64,000 nucleotides of DNA from Diphasiastrum complanatum (lineage: Eukaryota > Streptophyta > Lycopodiopsida > Lycopodiales > Lycopodiaceae): contig CM055112.1 in NCBI GenBank assembly GCA_029204225.1, forward strand, positions 26,239,922-26,303,921. The letters run 5' to 3'. Under the pieces are notes generated by a model, which saw only the letters and a list, made by a program, of their open reading frames with translations, was not told where the DNA came from and made no database searches. The position numbers and the translations under genes are program-made. Of the stretch, positions 1-10,159 are shown piece after piece (the first letter of the stretch is position 1; each line of letters begins with the position of its first letter).

Positions 1-1357
1 TTTTAACTTCCAACACTTACCTAATAAATTATTATCCTTAGTTTGACTAGAAATATCAAACAAGTACTCAGAGATAGAACGATCTTTCAAATATGTGCCC
101 TGGAATATAAACTCAGGTTTGGAAAGTACACTAAGCGCTGAATTTTCCATCAGGGTTTCACTCTCTATAAGTCAGTAACATCACCTTCATGTAAAAACCT
201 TTGCATGAAACACTGGGTGAAGTATTACCTAACTCATAAGGTTAGAGTTAAAGAAATTGACAATTACAATATGAAATTATCCACAACCTCTTGTAGACAA
301 TTCATAAATGCTTCTTCAAATACTCTTAGAAATTCCAAAAGTCTAGGGTATAACAGTTCATCCTACTAGAATTTCTAGGAGATCCATTAAGATAAAAAAT
401 GATCTTAACGCAACTCTGAGTAAACCAAAAATACCTTATATCCTATGCACATAAGGTTTTTTTGATGAATCTAAATGATTCACAAATCTTGTGTCTTACA
501 AGCAATATACCTCAAAACAAACAGTTTATGGTGAATTCTCTTCACACCTAATCGTTTTACGAGTAACTTCATCCAGGAGTAACTCAGCTACTCAAGTTAA
601 TTGATCAATGATTTAGAAATCTCAAATGCCCAGGTGCAGATCTCAATTGTACTAGTAAAACACCACATTTAGATTCTTATCCAAATCATTTCTAAGTTAA
701 TGTATAAATCTCCCATAAAAAGATCTGTTAACTTTGCAAGTATTTGTTCTAACAATACTTGATCATATGTCTACGTTCACCGATTGGTTTAGGTGCACCA
801 AATAAACCTAGTAGCCAGGAACACATAGTAGATCCATACAAGATTCTATGCATAAGAGACAACCTGGGTTTAAGAAATTGAAACACAATCACCTTGGAAT
901 TTACCTGAATTTCAAGTCTATTCATACAAGTAGTAATTCATACGATGATAACAGTCCTTCAGAAATGTAACTTCATGTTGGAAGGAATCATATGAAGTCA
1001 TTTTGATGTCTAGTGTTTGAGATATTATTAAGAAGTAAAGGTTTAAGAAAGCAAAAAATGGTTTTAAGGGTTTCTGATTTTGTAAATGGTGAGATACCCA
1101 CTTGGGATTCGGATTAAACCTCAGAATTTTACAAAATACCCCACAAAATTTGACCAATGGTTTAGATTGACATCGAATAATTATCGAAGCCTACCATTGT
1201 CAATCAGATCCTTATGGTCCTAGAACCTCCCCTTTGGAATTACTAATGTCCCATACCACCAGCTTTCCCTCCAAAAAGATCCTTAACCCCTTAATCTGAC
1301 TTTTCTAGAGATCCACTTATCCATCTAGCTGTCTTATAATCCTTATAGGAAAATATC
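1..1357. other. Unrecognised AT-rich flank
   Basis: I see no gene, repeat or recognisable transposon protein here. The short open frames have no family features. This is the left flank into which copia element A inserted. Confidence 0.5.
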
Positions 1358-1362
1358 TTCAC
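1358..1362 (+). repeat. Target-site duplication TTCAC, left copy
   Basis: TTCAC directly precedes the 5' LTR of element A and recurs right after its 3' LTR at 10940-10944. A 5-bp duplication is normal for Ty1/copia integration. It shows that the two LTRs belong to one insertion despite the large nested block between them. Confidence 0.85.
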
Positions 1363-1835
1363 TGTTGGAATGTAAATGGAATATTTTACATTACCATAGG
1401 TTACTTTGACCCAAAGGGTCGAGAGTTGTGTAACCATGGTCATTTATTATATTAGGCCTATTAAACTTAGAGTTAGCTAATTTAGTATAAAATTAACTTG
1501 GTAGGGACTCATGGGTCCACTAGGCCTAATTGTGACATTGAGTACCCCAACTTGACATATTTGGAGGTACCTTATTCTTTCTATGTAACTTATAGAAAGT
1601 TGGATAGTCAAGTAGTTGGATAGCCAATAGTCATGAAGTTAGATAGTCATCTTGGACTATATATATGTGTGCATCCCATTTGTATGAGACACTTTTGTAA
1701 GCAATACTGACTATTCTCCTTGGCTGTCCACGAGTTTCTACAAGAGGGTTTCTAGCCATCTCTCTCTTTCTTTTGAGAATGCTTTGTGTGATTGAATAGT
1801 TAAGATCCTGGATCCTTAAGCTTCTATTTCTTACA
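1363..1835 (+). repeat. 5' LTR of copia A
   Basis: The LTR starts TGTTGGAATG and ends TTACA immediately before the primer-binding site. It is closely matched by the 3' LTR at 10461-10939, with scattered substitutions and small indels. A TATA-like stretch (CTATATATATG) near 1656 is the likely promoter, and CT-rich sequence follows near 1760. Confidence 0.9.
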
Positions 1836-1847
1836 TGGTATCAGAGC
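1836..1847 (+). other. Primer-binding site of copia A
   Basis: TGGTATCAGAGC directly abuts the 5' LTR. It is complementary to the 3' end of initiator methionine tRNA and is the standard primer-binding site of plant Ty1/copia elements. Confidence 0.9.
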
Positions 1848-1953
1848 CTTTAAGTGATCATATTGCTTGCAAGAGGGCACCCAATAGGAAGCTATCTTCT
1901 TCCCTTTATGCTGAAAATTTTAGATTTACTTCTTAAATGAAGATACATGTGTT

Positions 1954-3246
1954 TTGGACACATTTCTTGCTGACCTTTTAATTGCTAAAGGTTTGTGGGA
2001 AGTAGGTAATGGTGACGAAGAGAGGCCGCCTACCTTGGCACCTATTACACCATCTAGAACAACTACTTCATCATCTACGGAGGTGTCTTCAGATGAGCAA
2101 AGGAAATGGGATCGACGAGATGCGCAAGCACATTCCGTCATTGCATTATCAGTGAAGAGATCTATCCTTCCTCATATTAGATCATGCAAGATTTCCAAAA
2201 GTGCTTGGGAGACTCTTGCCAAGATGTTTAAAGTAAAGAATGGGGCAAAAGTGGTATAGCTTCGAAATCAACTTTCTATCTTGAAGATGCAAGAAGGTGA
2301 TTTGCTTACAAACCACTTGACGAAGATCAAGGATTTTCGAGAGGAGCTTCTTAGTATTGATGAGGTGATTGAGAACTCACAATTTGTATCTATTACTCTC
2401 AACTCTCTTCCTAATTCTTACCTTCCATTTGTGTCATCATTGAGCATTTCTCTTAGGGGACAACAAATCTCCTTCGACGAACTTGTTGGCTTACTTCTTC
2501 AAGAAGAGCAAACAAAGATCAACTTTGGTGAACAAGAAGATCAAGCTTTCTTTGCAAAAGGCAAAGGCAAAGGCAAGTGGAAAGGGAAGCCTTCTTTCAA
2601 ATCTTCCAAAGATGATAAAAAATCTAAGGAAGCTCAGGATCAAGGCTCCAAGAAGAAGGGTAAGTGCCACTATTGCAAGAAGTTTGGGCATCATATCAAA
2701 GAATGTAGGAAGAGGCTTGCAAAGGAAAAAGAGAAAGGTAACGATACAAGTACCGCAATCATTGCTTTGGAACAACAATTTGGAAAGGAGGATAATCTTT
2801 TCAATAATGATTATGCTTTTGTCACTAATAATCTCATCTCTCTTCAAGACGAGATTTCTGCCACTTCAAATCTTGCTGGTTTTTCAGCAGAAAAAACAGC
2901 TCATCTTCAGCTTTACAAGTTGCTTTTTTTTTCATCTATTGATTGGGTGGTTGATAGCGGTGCCACACACCATATGACTTATCACAAAGAAGTCTTCACA
3001 AAGTTTGTAAAAGTGCATGATGGAAGCAAAGTTCAAGGTGTTGATAACACCTCTTATCCTATCAAAGGTATTGGAGTGATCCCCATTATCTTACCCAATG
3101 GTGAGGAGAAGTACATTCGTAATGTACTTTGTGTTCCAAAAATAAAAAAGAATCTCACTTCGGTGTATACAATTATGAACCAAGGATTGGTTGTGGAATT
3201 CAAAAAGACAAATGTCTTATCAAAGACCCAAAGAGATCTCTTATGA
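1954..3246 (+). pseudogene. Copia A gag and protease, broken
   Basis: One reading frame carries a UBN2-type gag, a zinc knuckle and an aspartic protease, part of the Gag-Pol polyprotein for particle assembly and processing. Visible motifs are a lysine/glycine-rich linker, the CCHC knuckle CHYCKKFGHHIKEC near 2668, and the protease motif DSGATHHM near 2953. A TAG at 2257-2259 interrupts the frame where related gags have glutamine (VQLRNQL), so a CAG-to-TAG change is likely. The frame ends at 3244-3246, after which pre-integrase sequence continues in other frames. No start codon was fixed, because related sequence seems to begin slightly upstream near 1930. Confidence 0.85.
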
Positions 3247-3343
3247 TCATTGCTTCGGGAACATGACGTGGTGGATTGTTCCTTATGGATACCTGTGAGT
3301 GAAGAGCTTCATCATCTTTTTGTCTTGTTGCATCAAGTTCACA

Positions 3344-3859
3344 TTCTTTGGAGTTGGCTGAATTATGGCATGCTAGGTTTGGACATCTCAACTTTGCTAG
3401 CTTGAAGATGTTGAAGAGATTCAATATGGTTGAAGACATTCCTAATATTGAGCATCCCGAAGGACATGCATGCGAAGGATGCATACTTGGAAAATTTTAA
3501 AGGCAAGCTTTTCCAATTGATGGAACTATTAGAGTTGACGGCAAATTTGATTTGGTTCATAGTGATGTATGTGGTCCAATGAGGATCCATTGGAAGGTGT
3601 AAGTACTTTGTTACTTTTATTGATGACCTTTCAAGATTTACATGGATTTATCCTATGAAGGCAAAATCTGAAGTTTTTCAACGCTTTAAGGATTTTCTAG
3701 CAATGATAGAAAACCAGTTTGGGCACTCTTTGAAGATCTTACGTACCGACCGAGGAGGGGAATATATAAAGAATACGTTCGGTACTTATCTTCAAAGCAA
3801 AGGTATTCATCATCAAATGACAACTCCTTACACACCTCAACAAAATGGTGTTGCCGAGG
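3344..3859 (+). pseudogene. Copia A pre-integrase and integrase fragment
   Basis: Frames here encode a GAG_pre-integrase segment (LWHARFGHLN followed by a CEGC pair) and the integrase core (FVTFIDDLSRFTW, then TDRGGEY, then TPYTPQQNGVAE). Integrase inserts the element cDNA. At least two frame changes are needed, near 3490 and 3600. Coding stops abruptly at the GVAE motif, where nested element B begins; the integrase C-terminal region is absent. Family identity is clear and activity is ruled out by the breaks. Confidence 0.85.
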
Positions 3860-3897
3860 CTAGGGGCCAACTGGGAGGGAAAATAGTGCGCCCTTGA

Positions 3898-4882
3898 AGG
3901 TACCGTTGGCCATTGCTACTTCTCATTCATGGGCCTTATGGATACCTTGGGCTTTTGACTATGCTGGTGCACATTTCTCCATTTTAGCTATCCTTTGTTA
4001 GGATTATCTCTTTATGATCCATGTTTCCTGGCATATCGCTTGCTTTTCCATGCTACTACAGCGTGCCTGTCATCCTGCTTATGTTCCTACTCCTTGGTGC
4101 TGGTCTTCTGATGCTGCTATCTATTCTTGGGGCACCTATATCACTGAGTTTGCACATATGGTTGATGGTTACGTGTATGATGCGGCTATTCGCGATGAGT
4201 GTCCATCTCTTTTCCAGTTTCCTTATTGGCTTCCCATTGCTGATGCAGTTCTACCTTCTCGGGCTTTTTGGATACCTTGGTATGATGCCCCTATCTTTTG
4301 GGCTGATCCTCTACTATCTTGGGCATTACGGATACCTTGGCATTCCTGGTTGCTGCTTGATCTTCTTCTGGTTCCTTGGCATTCCTGGTTGTTCCATATT
4401 GCTTGGTCTTAGATGACGCGGCCGAGATGTTCCCTTCGTCGCCATGATGTTGATCTTGAGCTGTTCCCTTTCTTACCAGCTGCCATTCACCAGGTTCGCC
4501 TTCACCATAGTCAATGCTGCCGGCAGATTTAGTTTTTGGTCCTGTTGAGGAGGCCACATGGGAGCCTATTGATGTCTTTTGTCATACACCATCACTTGCG
4601 GATCAGGATCGTGCTCCTTTTGCACTGGTTGATTCCTCTACATCAGATGCTGCTCTAGTTCTTGCTGCTGTTTGATCCAGTTTCTTTTCGGTAGTTGGGT
4701 CTTTTTTTTTGTGTCGGGGAGAGTTATGGACTCGGCTCATTACATTCGCCGCGTCCATTTACATTTACTTTACTTTATGCATAAGCAGGCCTTGGGTCCT
4801 TTTTTATTCATTAGTGACACTTAGACTATATGGTTGGCCTTTGGCCTTATTATTCATTATTAGGCCATTTGGACATATTACT
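3898..4882 (+). other. Inverted 3' segment of element B
   Basis: This block reads on the plus strand, unlike the rest of B. It holds tail coding sequence rich in tryptophan/proline words (IPWHSW and similar), a polypurine tract near 4714-4722, and an LTR start at 4723 beginning GTTATGGAC. Positions 4723-4882 are the reverse complement of about 9098-9260. The open frames at 4014-4416 belong to the element tail and are not separate genes. The match stops at the ATTACT near 4882, and the next part of the LTR appears in the other orientation at 3860-3897. Confidence 0.7.
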
Positions 4883-5627
4883 AGATAGCAACAAATCTAG
4901 AAATAGTAGAGGCCACAACTGAAAAAGTGTAACTGAAAAACTCATCCAGAAAGACCTCATATGGACATACCAAGCCATCATAGGATACACCAAAAACGGA
5001 TGGAGAATCGGATGACCCATTGGAAATGGCCGCAAGTGTAATCCCAAAGTACACACCAGGCGCACAAGTGAGGAATAGAAGAAATGCACTGGAACGAGGA
5101 ACAGGATCTGCAACATCAGTAGCAAGCATCGGAGCAATATCCACTTGTAGTTGGGAATGAGTATCAAAGCACATATGAGCAACACTGAAGTATATGGCGG
5201 CAACATCCCCAAAAACTATCCAAGAGAGGAGAAGGAACTCTCTCAAGGCACCATGTTGGTCTCGGAACACCAGAACAAAGTGGCAACTCAGCATCGGAGC
5301 CCAGCGATATGGAGCAACCCGAAATGACGGGGAACCTAAAGATCACCCGGACAAATAGTAGCTGGAACGGAGGCAATAACCCAAGCCATCAGTATACGCC
5401 AAGCCTAACAATGAGCAACAATCCAAGGAACAGATAGAGCCACATGCATAATCATAGAGATATCCGCACCATAGGCGATCAGTAATATGGAAAAACCAGC
5501 ACCAATCAACAGGTCCAAATGAAAACCAAGCTATATGTAATAACCAGGAATGCCATATATCCATAGCATCGGCATGGACTGCAACAAATCTATATGTAGA
5601 AACACAAGGAGACTGAAGGATGCCCGT

Positions 5628-7916
5628 TTACTCATCTAGAAAGATCCCAGCATATAAATACCCTAGATAAGTAATAGTGACCATCTCGCAAATATCCTCG
5701 GATGGAAAATGTGTAAGGGTAAGGGCCAAAGGCGCATGAATCATGTAAGGAACCGTAGAAATATCATGAGGCGGTTCACAAACCTCAAGCAGAGATCCAT
5801 GGAGTAAAGCGAAAGAAGATACAACCTGATCACCAATAGCGAGGGAACCATCAAACGTGTACCCGTGAAGAACCCCATAGAAATCAGTAGGAACATCAGC
5901 CATAACGGACTCAAGAGATGGAGATATAGAGACCAATGGAAAAGATACTGCACCAACCACCGAACCGGGAGGGCTATCTGAGGTATGCGCAAAAGCAATA
6001 GTAGAAATACCACCAAGGTATATGGCCTGAATATCAATGAAACCAGGAATGACCACTGAATACAATATCTGTGAATCAAGGCATATAGGCACAAGGCACA
6101 CAACAACAACCTGTAAATCCGAAGGAGCCATGAACTGCTTCCCGGTAACCAACTGATAGTCACCCTGGGAATCAGTACCAGCAAGTGAATGATGTTGACC
6201 AACATGAGGAAAGGAAAGTGTCTGCTGAGAGAGATCCACAGCAACAGTACCAAGTGAAGAGAACCAGGCTGCACCAAAAATAATTTCATAGTGCTTCAGA
6301 GAAATGATGTAGAAATCTGCCTGACCAAAAAAATCACCAAAGCGATAATCCAAGCCCTGAATCATCTGAGAACTGGGAAAAGAATGGGAACGAGCAACCT
6401 CAACACTGAGAGGCTGGGAAGCAGGAACAGGTGTAGCACGAATCCTGGTGGAAATGTACCTGTTAATAAATGAATGTGTACTGCATGTATCCACTAAAGC
6501 AATATACTCTTGCCCCGCATCTAGAATAATATGATCCACAAATGGAAAAACATACGTAGGCATAATAACAGAATCTGAAACCGTAGACCCATGAATAATA
6601 TCGAAATAAGGAGCATAGGCGACAACATCTATAGCATGACGGTCAGGAACACGAGTAGCATCAAAGTACTCAACAACAATATCAAAGCATGGAACAACAT
6701 CATCAATAGGATCATAGCATGCTATGTCAGTATCAAGGACCATATCAGCCGCAACCTGTATATGTGAATCAGCATCAGTAGTAACCTGTATATGTGACTC
6801 TGACTCACTATGGAATACAATGATGAGCTCAGGTAGATCAATAACTATCTCAAGTAAATCAGGCAACTTGCTCAAACTGTGTGATATAGGATCTTGAAGG
6901 TCAGCAAACTCTACAGACGTGTAACGTCGGACAAAAGCAGGTCGAGGGTCCACAATGCAAGGAACTGGAACTGAAGGGGCAGGTGTAGGGGTGGACATAG
7001 CGGGAAAAGATGAAGCAAAAGGATGGGGTCGGGAGAAGCGGGAAGGAAGGGTGTCAGAGTACTTGTGCTGTAAAGTACTGGCAAGAGACATCACCTCAAC
7101 AAGTGTGGGAGGACGGAAGGAAGAGACATCGTAACATAAGGCACCACGAAGCTCAGCAATGTAACGAGAAATAAGCTCAGTGGGCGGTAGATCTGTGAAA
7201 AGATAAGAAAGCTCCATAAACTGATCTGTATAAAAAGCAAGGTCACTGGTCCGAGTGAGACTACGGAATGTATCACGTTGGCGGTCGAGCCACTGGGGAT
7301 CAATCATAACACGGCGAAAGGTATGCCATATATGGAGCCCTTCTCGATCAGAATCAGCTCGATAAACTTGCCACCACGTGGCAGTGCGTCCATCTAAGTG
7401 TAAAGCAACCAACTGGATCTTCTGAGTTTCAGTCTTAGGGTAGATCTGAAAATATGTGTCAAGCTTAGCAAACCAATTCTCTAATAAGTTCCCATCAGAG
7501 GAACCGGAATAGGTAGCAAGCTGTACCCTATCACGAAAGTCTCGAGCAAAGTGTGGCTCAGGAACTGGGGGACGTGGAAAGAAACCAGGAGGTGGGTTAG
7601 GTGGAATGAACGGTCCACCACCAGGCTGACTAGTAGAAGAAGATGGAAATCCAAATGGAGGGGGAGTCCCAAATGAAGGAAAGACATGAGCTTTTCCAGG
7701 ACCATGAGGCTGTAAAGAATCAATATGTGACTGCATAGTAGGAAAGCCGGTCATAACTGTATCGAAGCGAAGAATGAGGCCAGAAAGGGTTTCATCCATG
7801 CGCTGAAACCGATCGGATAAGTTTTCCTGAACAGTTTCACTCGGGGTAGGTGAATGTGCCATAATGATAGTAGAAGGAATAGACGAAAACTTGAGGGAGC
7901 GGACTCTTGTCGTCAC
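5628..7916 (-). CDS. Element B Gag with RVP-like protease, no RT
   Basis: This is an intact 762-residue frame. Residues 1-130 are proline/glycine-rich with a predicted helical stretch (RFQRMDETLSG). About 130-290 resembles the Retrotrans_gag domain (LENWFAKLDTYF, TATWWQVYRA, FYTDQFMELSYL). Around 475-580 is a retropepsin-like domain (ALVDTCSTHSFI, then LGTVAVDLSQQTLSF) in which the usual D-T/S-G is D-T-C, so proteolysis is doubtful. The last 180 residues match nothing I know. No zinc knuckle is visible. The start follows a 5' leader and primer-binding site on the same strand. Gag would form the particle; enzymes for copying would have to come from elsewhere. Confidence 0.75.
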   Translation of the reverse strand: MTTRVRSLKFSSIPSTIIMAHSPTPSETVQENLSDRFQRMDETLSGLILRFDTVMTGFPTMQSHIDSLQPHGPGKAHVFPSFGTPPPFGFPSSSTSQPGGGPFIPPNPPPGFFPRPPVPEPHFARDFRDRVQLATYSGSSDGNLLENWFAKLDTYFQIYPKTETQKIQLVALHLDGRTATWWQVYRADSDREGLHIWHTFRRVMIDPQWLDRQRDTFRSLTRTSDLAFYTDQFMELSYLFTDLPPTELISRYIAELRGALCYDVSSFRPPTLVEVMSLASTLQHKYSDTLPSRFSRPHPFASSFPAMSTPTPAPSVPVPCIVDPRPAFVRRYTSVEFADLQDPISHSLSKLPDLLEIVIDLPELIIVFHSESESHIQVTTDADSHIQVAADMVLDTDIACYDPIDDVVPCFDIVVEYFDATRVPDRHAIDVVAYAPYFDIIHGSTVSDSVIMPTYVFPFVDHIILDAGQEYIALVDTCSTHSFINRYISTRIRATPVPASQPLSVEVARSHSFPSSQMIQGLDYRFGDFFGQADFYIISLKHYEIIFGAAWFSSLGTVAVDLSQQTLSFPHVGQHHSLAGTDSQGDYQLVTGKQFMAPSDLQVVVVCLVPICLDSQILYSVVIPGFIDIQAIYLGGISTIAFAHTSDSPPGSVVGAVSFPLVSISPSLESVMADVPTDFYGVLHGYTFDGSLAIGDQVVSSFALLHGSLLEVCEPPHDISTVPYMIHAPLALTLTHFPSEDICEMVTITYLGYLYAGIFLDE

Positions 7917-8078
7917 CCCAAATTAGTCTATTAAAACCAATATTATCGCAACTAAGAAAGGGCAGCAATCAGCAAATGGAAAAAGTGAAAATGAAGGTTG
8001 TAAAAATGCGCTGTACAGCTAGGAGGGAAATGTCAAATTGGAATATTAAACGGAGTCGGAATTCCGTAAAATGTGATT

Positions 8079-8790
8079 GAGGATGGGCGCTGGAGAGCCT
8101 TTTGCTGTAAAAGATGGCTGGAAACGGATAAAATAATAGGCAAAAGTGACAAGTCGGAAGGGCTGGGGCAGTGATGAACAAGCTGCAGGATTTTGGCAAT
8201 TTGGAATAGCAAACGATTACGGAATTGGGTGATTTTTGGATAGGAGGCTAAAGAGAGAGAGAGAGAGAGCTGAAGATCCAAGCTGAAAATGGGTGCTGGG
8301 CAGCAGCTAGTAAGATCCACAAATGTCTTGCAACATGATGGAAAAAACCGCTGAAAATGGTGATGACGTAGGGCGCTGAACAGCCTCCAAACAATCAGCA
8401 AAATGGGTCGAAGATGGCAAGGTAGTAGGGCTCTGGGCAGTAGCTACCAAAATTCGCACATTATCTGAAAAAAAAATGGAGAAAACCACTAAAAATGGTG
8501 ATGAAATAGGGCGTTGGACAGCCTCCAATCAAGCCATGAAATGGGCAGCAAATCGGTGGAGAAAATCGACGAAAGTGACAAGGTAGTAGGGCGCTGGCCA
8601 GCCTCTACCAAATCTGGAAAAACGATGGAAAGCTGATGAAAAAATCGACGAAAGTGATGGGTTAGTAGGGCGCTGGACAGCCTCTACTAAATCTGAAAAA
8701 ACGATGGAAATTTGATGAAAAAATTGACAAAAGTGATGGGTTAGTAGGGCGTTGGACAGCCTCTACTAAATCTGAAAAAGTAGTGCACAG
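8079..8790 (-). repeat. Degenerate tandem repeats in leader of B
   Basis: Between the primer-binding site and gag, a motif like GTAGGGCGCTGGACAGCC recurs. The clearest units start at 8586, 8665 and 8744 (period 79 bp), with more diverged copies upstream near 8085, 8290, 8368, 8426 and 8508. A (GA)n tract lies near 8248-8270. The repeats contain no ORF; a packaging or structural role of the leader RNA is only a guess. Confidence 0.7.
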
Positions 8791-8796
8791 GAAAGT

Positions 8797-8808
8797 GCTT
8801 TGATACCA
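8797..8808 (-). other. Primer-binding site of element B
   Basis: The minus strand reads TGGTATCAAAGC, one base inside the LTR edge at 8810. This is an initiator-Met type primer-binding site. It fixes the 5' end of B on the right and its transcription leftward. Confidence 0.8.
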
Positions 8809-8809
8809 A

Positions 8810-9260
8810 GTTACGAATAGAGCCACAACTGATCTAGAGCTAAGCTATGAAAGCATCACATAAGCAAGACTTAAGTTATGAAAGCAGCACATAAGCAAGA
8901 TTTAACCCTAGAAAGCAGGAAAGGGAGAGATTAAGGAGACTAGAGAGAGAGATCAATATCATCAGCTGAATAACAAATGACACAGTTTCCCTACTTATAG
9001 CCAAGAGGAAGCCCTAAAAGGAAGCTTCCGGTGGCTAGGGCCCAACTGGGAGGGAAAATAGTGCGCCCTCCAAGAAGGCCCCCACTCTCCAGTAATATGT
9101 CCAAATGGCCTAATAATGAATAATAGGGCCAAAGGCCAACCATATAGTCTAAGTGTCACTAATGAATAAAAAAGGGCCCAAGGCCTGCTTATGCATAAAG
9201 TAAAGTAAATGTAAATGGACGCGACGAATGTAATGAGACTACATTCGCCGCGTCCATAAC
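8810..9260 (-). repeat. 5' LTR of element B
   Basis: On the plus strand it runs from GTTACGAATAG to CGTCCATAAC, so the termini are GTTA and TAAC instead of TG/CA. The inner edge abuts the primer-binding site and the outer edge abuts copia A sequence. The outer about 160 bp recur inverted at 4723-4882, and the middle (around 9037-9075) recurs at 3860-3897. Confidence 0.7.
9215..9257. repeat. 18-bp arm hairpin at the LTR edge of B
   Basis: ATGGACGCGACGAATGTA (9215-9232) is followed, after 7 bases, by a near-perfect inverted copy (9240-9257) with one mismatch. The copy near 4726-4758 has lost part of one arm. Confidence 0.85.
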
Positions 9261-10159
9261 TGAGCAGATGTTGAAACAATCTTTTTTTTTCAAGTCACCG
9301 CAAGTTGATGCATATGATGGATGCATTAGTGAAAAGTTTCAATTTGATGTTTTAGAAAGGCTGAAAAATTCGAGCATTCTTTGGAACCTTTTTGTACTAA
9401 TCGAGGAGAGAGTCAACATGTGTCAATTAGTACTTTTGTCAAAGTGTTAAGAGCGAGCATTTGTTTGGAGAGAATTTTTTATTACTTGAAGAATCTTCTA
9501 TATCATCCCATGCCTCTAGTACTTTTGTTCAAAGTGTTAAGAGCGAGCATTTGTTTGGAGAGAATTTTTCATTACTTGAAGAATCTTCTATGTCATCCCA
9601 TGCCTCTAGTACTTTTGTTCAAAGTGTTAAGAGCGAGCATTTGTTTGGAGAGAATTTTTCATTACTTGAAGAATCTTCTATGTTATCCCATGCCTCTTCG
9701 TGGGACAACTTTGATGACACCATCGTTGATGTATCTCTTGATAGTTTGCCAAATTTTTATGATGAAGACGTTGGACAGCAGGTTCAGTCATCTTCTTTTG
9801 GTCATTTACAGCCCATTTTACATCATGAGCAGTCCATTATGCTTCAGGAACAGCCTGCGGAAGATTATGGACAACATGGTCCATGTTGGGAACACTTTGG
9901 GCAGCAAAGTGTTGAAAAGCCCATAACAGTTCCTTATCGGCTATTGGAGACTTTGCAGGACAACAAAGAAATGTCTTACTACGAAGGGAAGGCACATGCC
10001 TCTTTAAAATCAGTTCCTCTTGCTGATTATTTTGGTTCTACACTTATTCTTCATCATGATGTTGGTACATTGCCTATTCTATGTGAGCAAGTCATTGATG
10101 ATAAGGTTTGGGAGGATGTGATGTCAAAAGAGTTTGGTACTCTTTTTTATTGTCCTTAA
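9261..10159 (+). pseudogene. Copia A residual coding tail with repeated spacer module
   Basis: Coding resumes right of element B with EQMLKQSFFFKSPQ, which in relative C follows the end of the RT ([15 protein letters not shown]). A frame change near 9437 leads into a serine-rich stretch made of 30-residue repeats (9428-9693), then a Gln-rich spacer (VGQQVQ, FGQQSVEKP), the words [10 protein letters not shown] and [12 protein letters not shown], and finally KVWEDVMSKEFGTL, which resembles the RT start of element C ([14 protein letters not shown]). The tail thus seems to carry a second copy of the integrase-RT spacer where RNase H should be. No catalytic motif is left. Confidence 0.7.
9428..9693 (+). 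repeat. 90-bp tandem repeat, three copies
   Basis: Units begin at 9428, 9517 and 9607 (89, 90 and about 87 bp). They encode a 30-residue repeat starting [12 protein letters not shown] and ending SSMSSHAS. The first unit lacks one T (GTCAAA against GTTCAAA), which shifts its frame. The copies are nearly identical, so amplification is recent relative to the rest of the element. Confidence 0.9.

Larger units (their letters stand above)
3860..9260 (-). mobile_element. Nested Ty3/gypsy-like gag-only element B
   Basis: This minus-strand LTR element sits inside copia A. Read on the minus strand it has a 5' LTR (9260 to 8810), a primer-binding site, a repetitive leader, one long Gag-protease ORF (7916 to 5628) and a non-RT tail. 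The 3' end (tail, polypurine tract, start of the 3' LTR) is present at 3898-4882 but in the opposite orientation, followed by a scrap of LTR (3897 to 3860) back in the minus orientation. No reverse transcriptase, RNase H or integrase is visible, so it would need trans-acting enzymes. The retroviral-type gag and RVP_2-like protease point to Ty3/gypsy ancestry. Confidence 0.75.

Noticed and set aside
1836..1850. Possible tRNA gene piece
   Set aside because: The match to initiator-Met tRNA is limited to the 12-base primer-binding site next to an LTR; the same holds for the other sites at 8797, 41292-41409 and 57149.
3954..4416. Two overlapping ORFs of about 130 residues, one of them membrane-like
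   Set aside because: They lie in the inverted tail of element B, and the hydrophobic frame is a shifted reading of the Trp/Pro-rich tail.
8586..8790. CRISPR-like array
   Set aside because: The repeats are 79 bp head to tail without unique spacers, in the leader of an LTR element in a plant genome.
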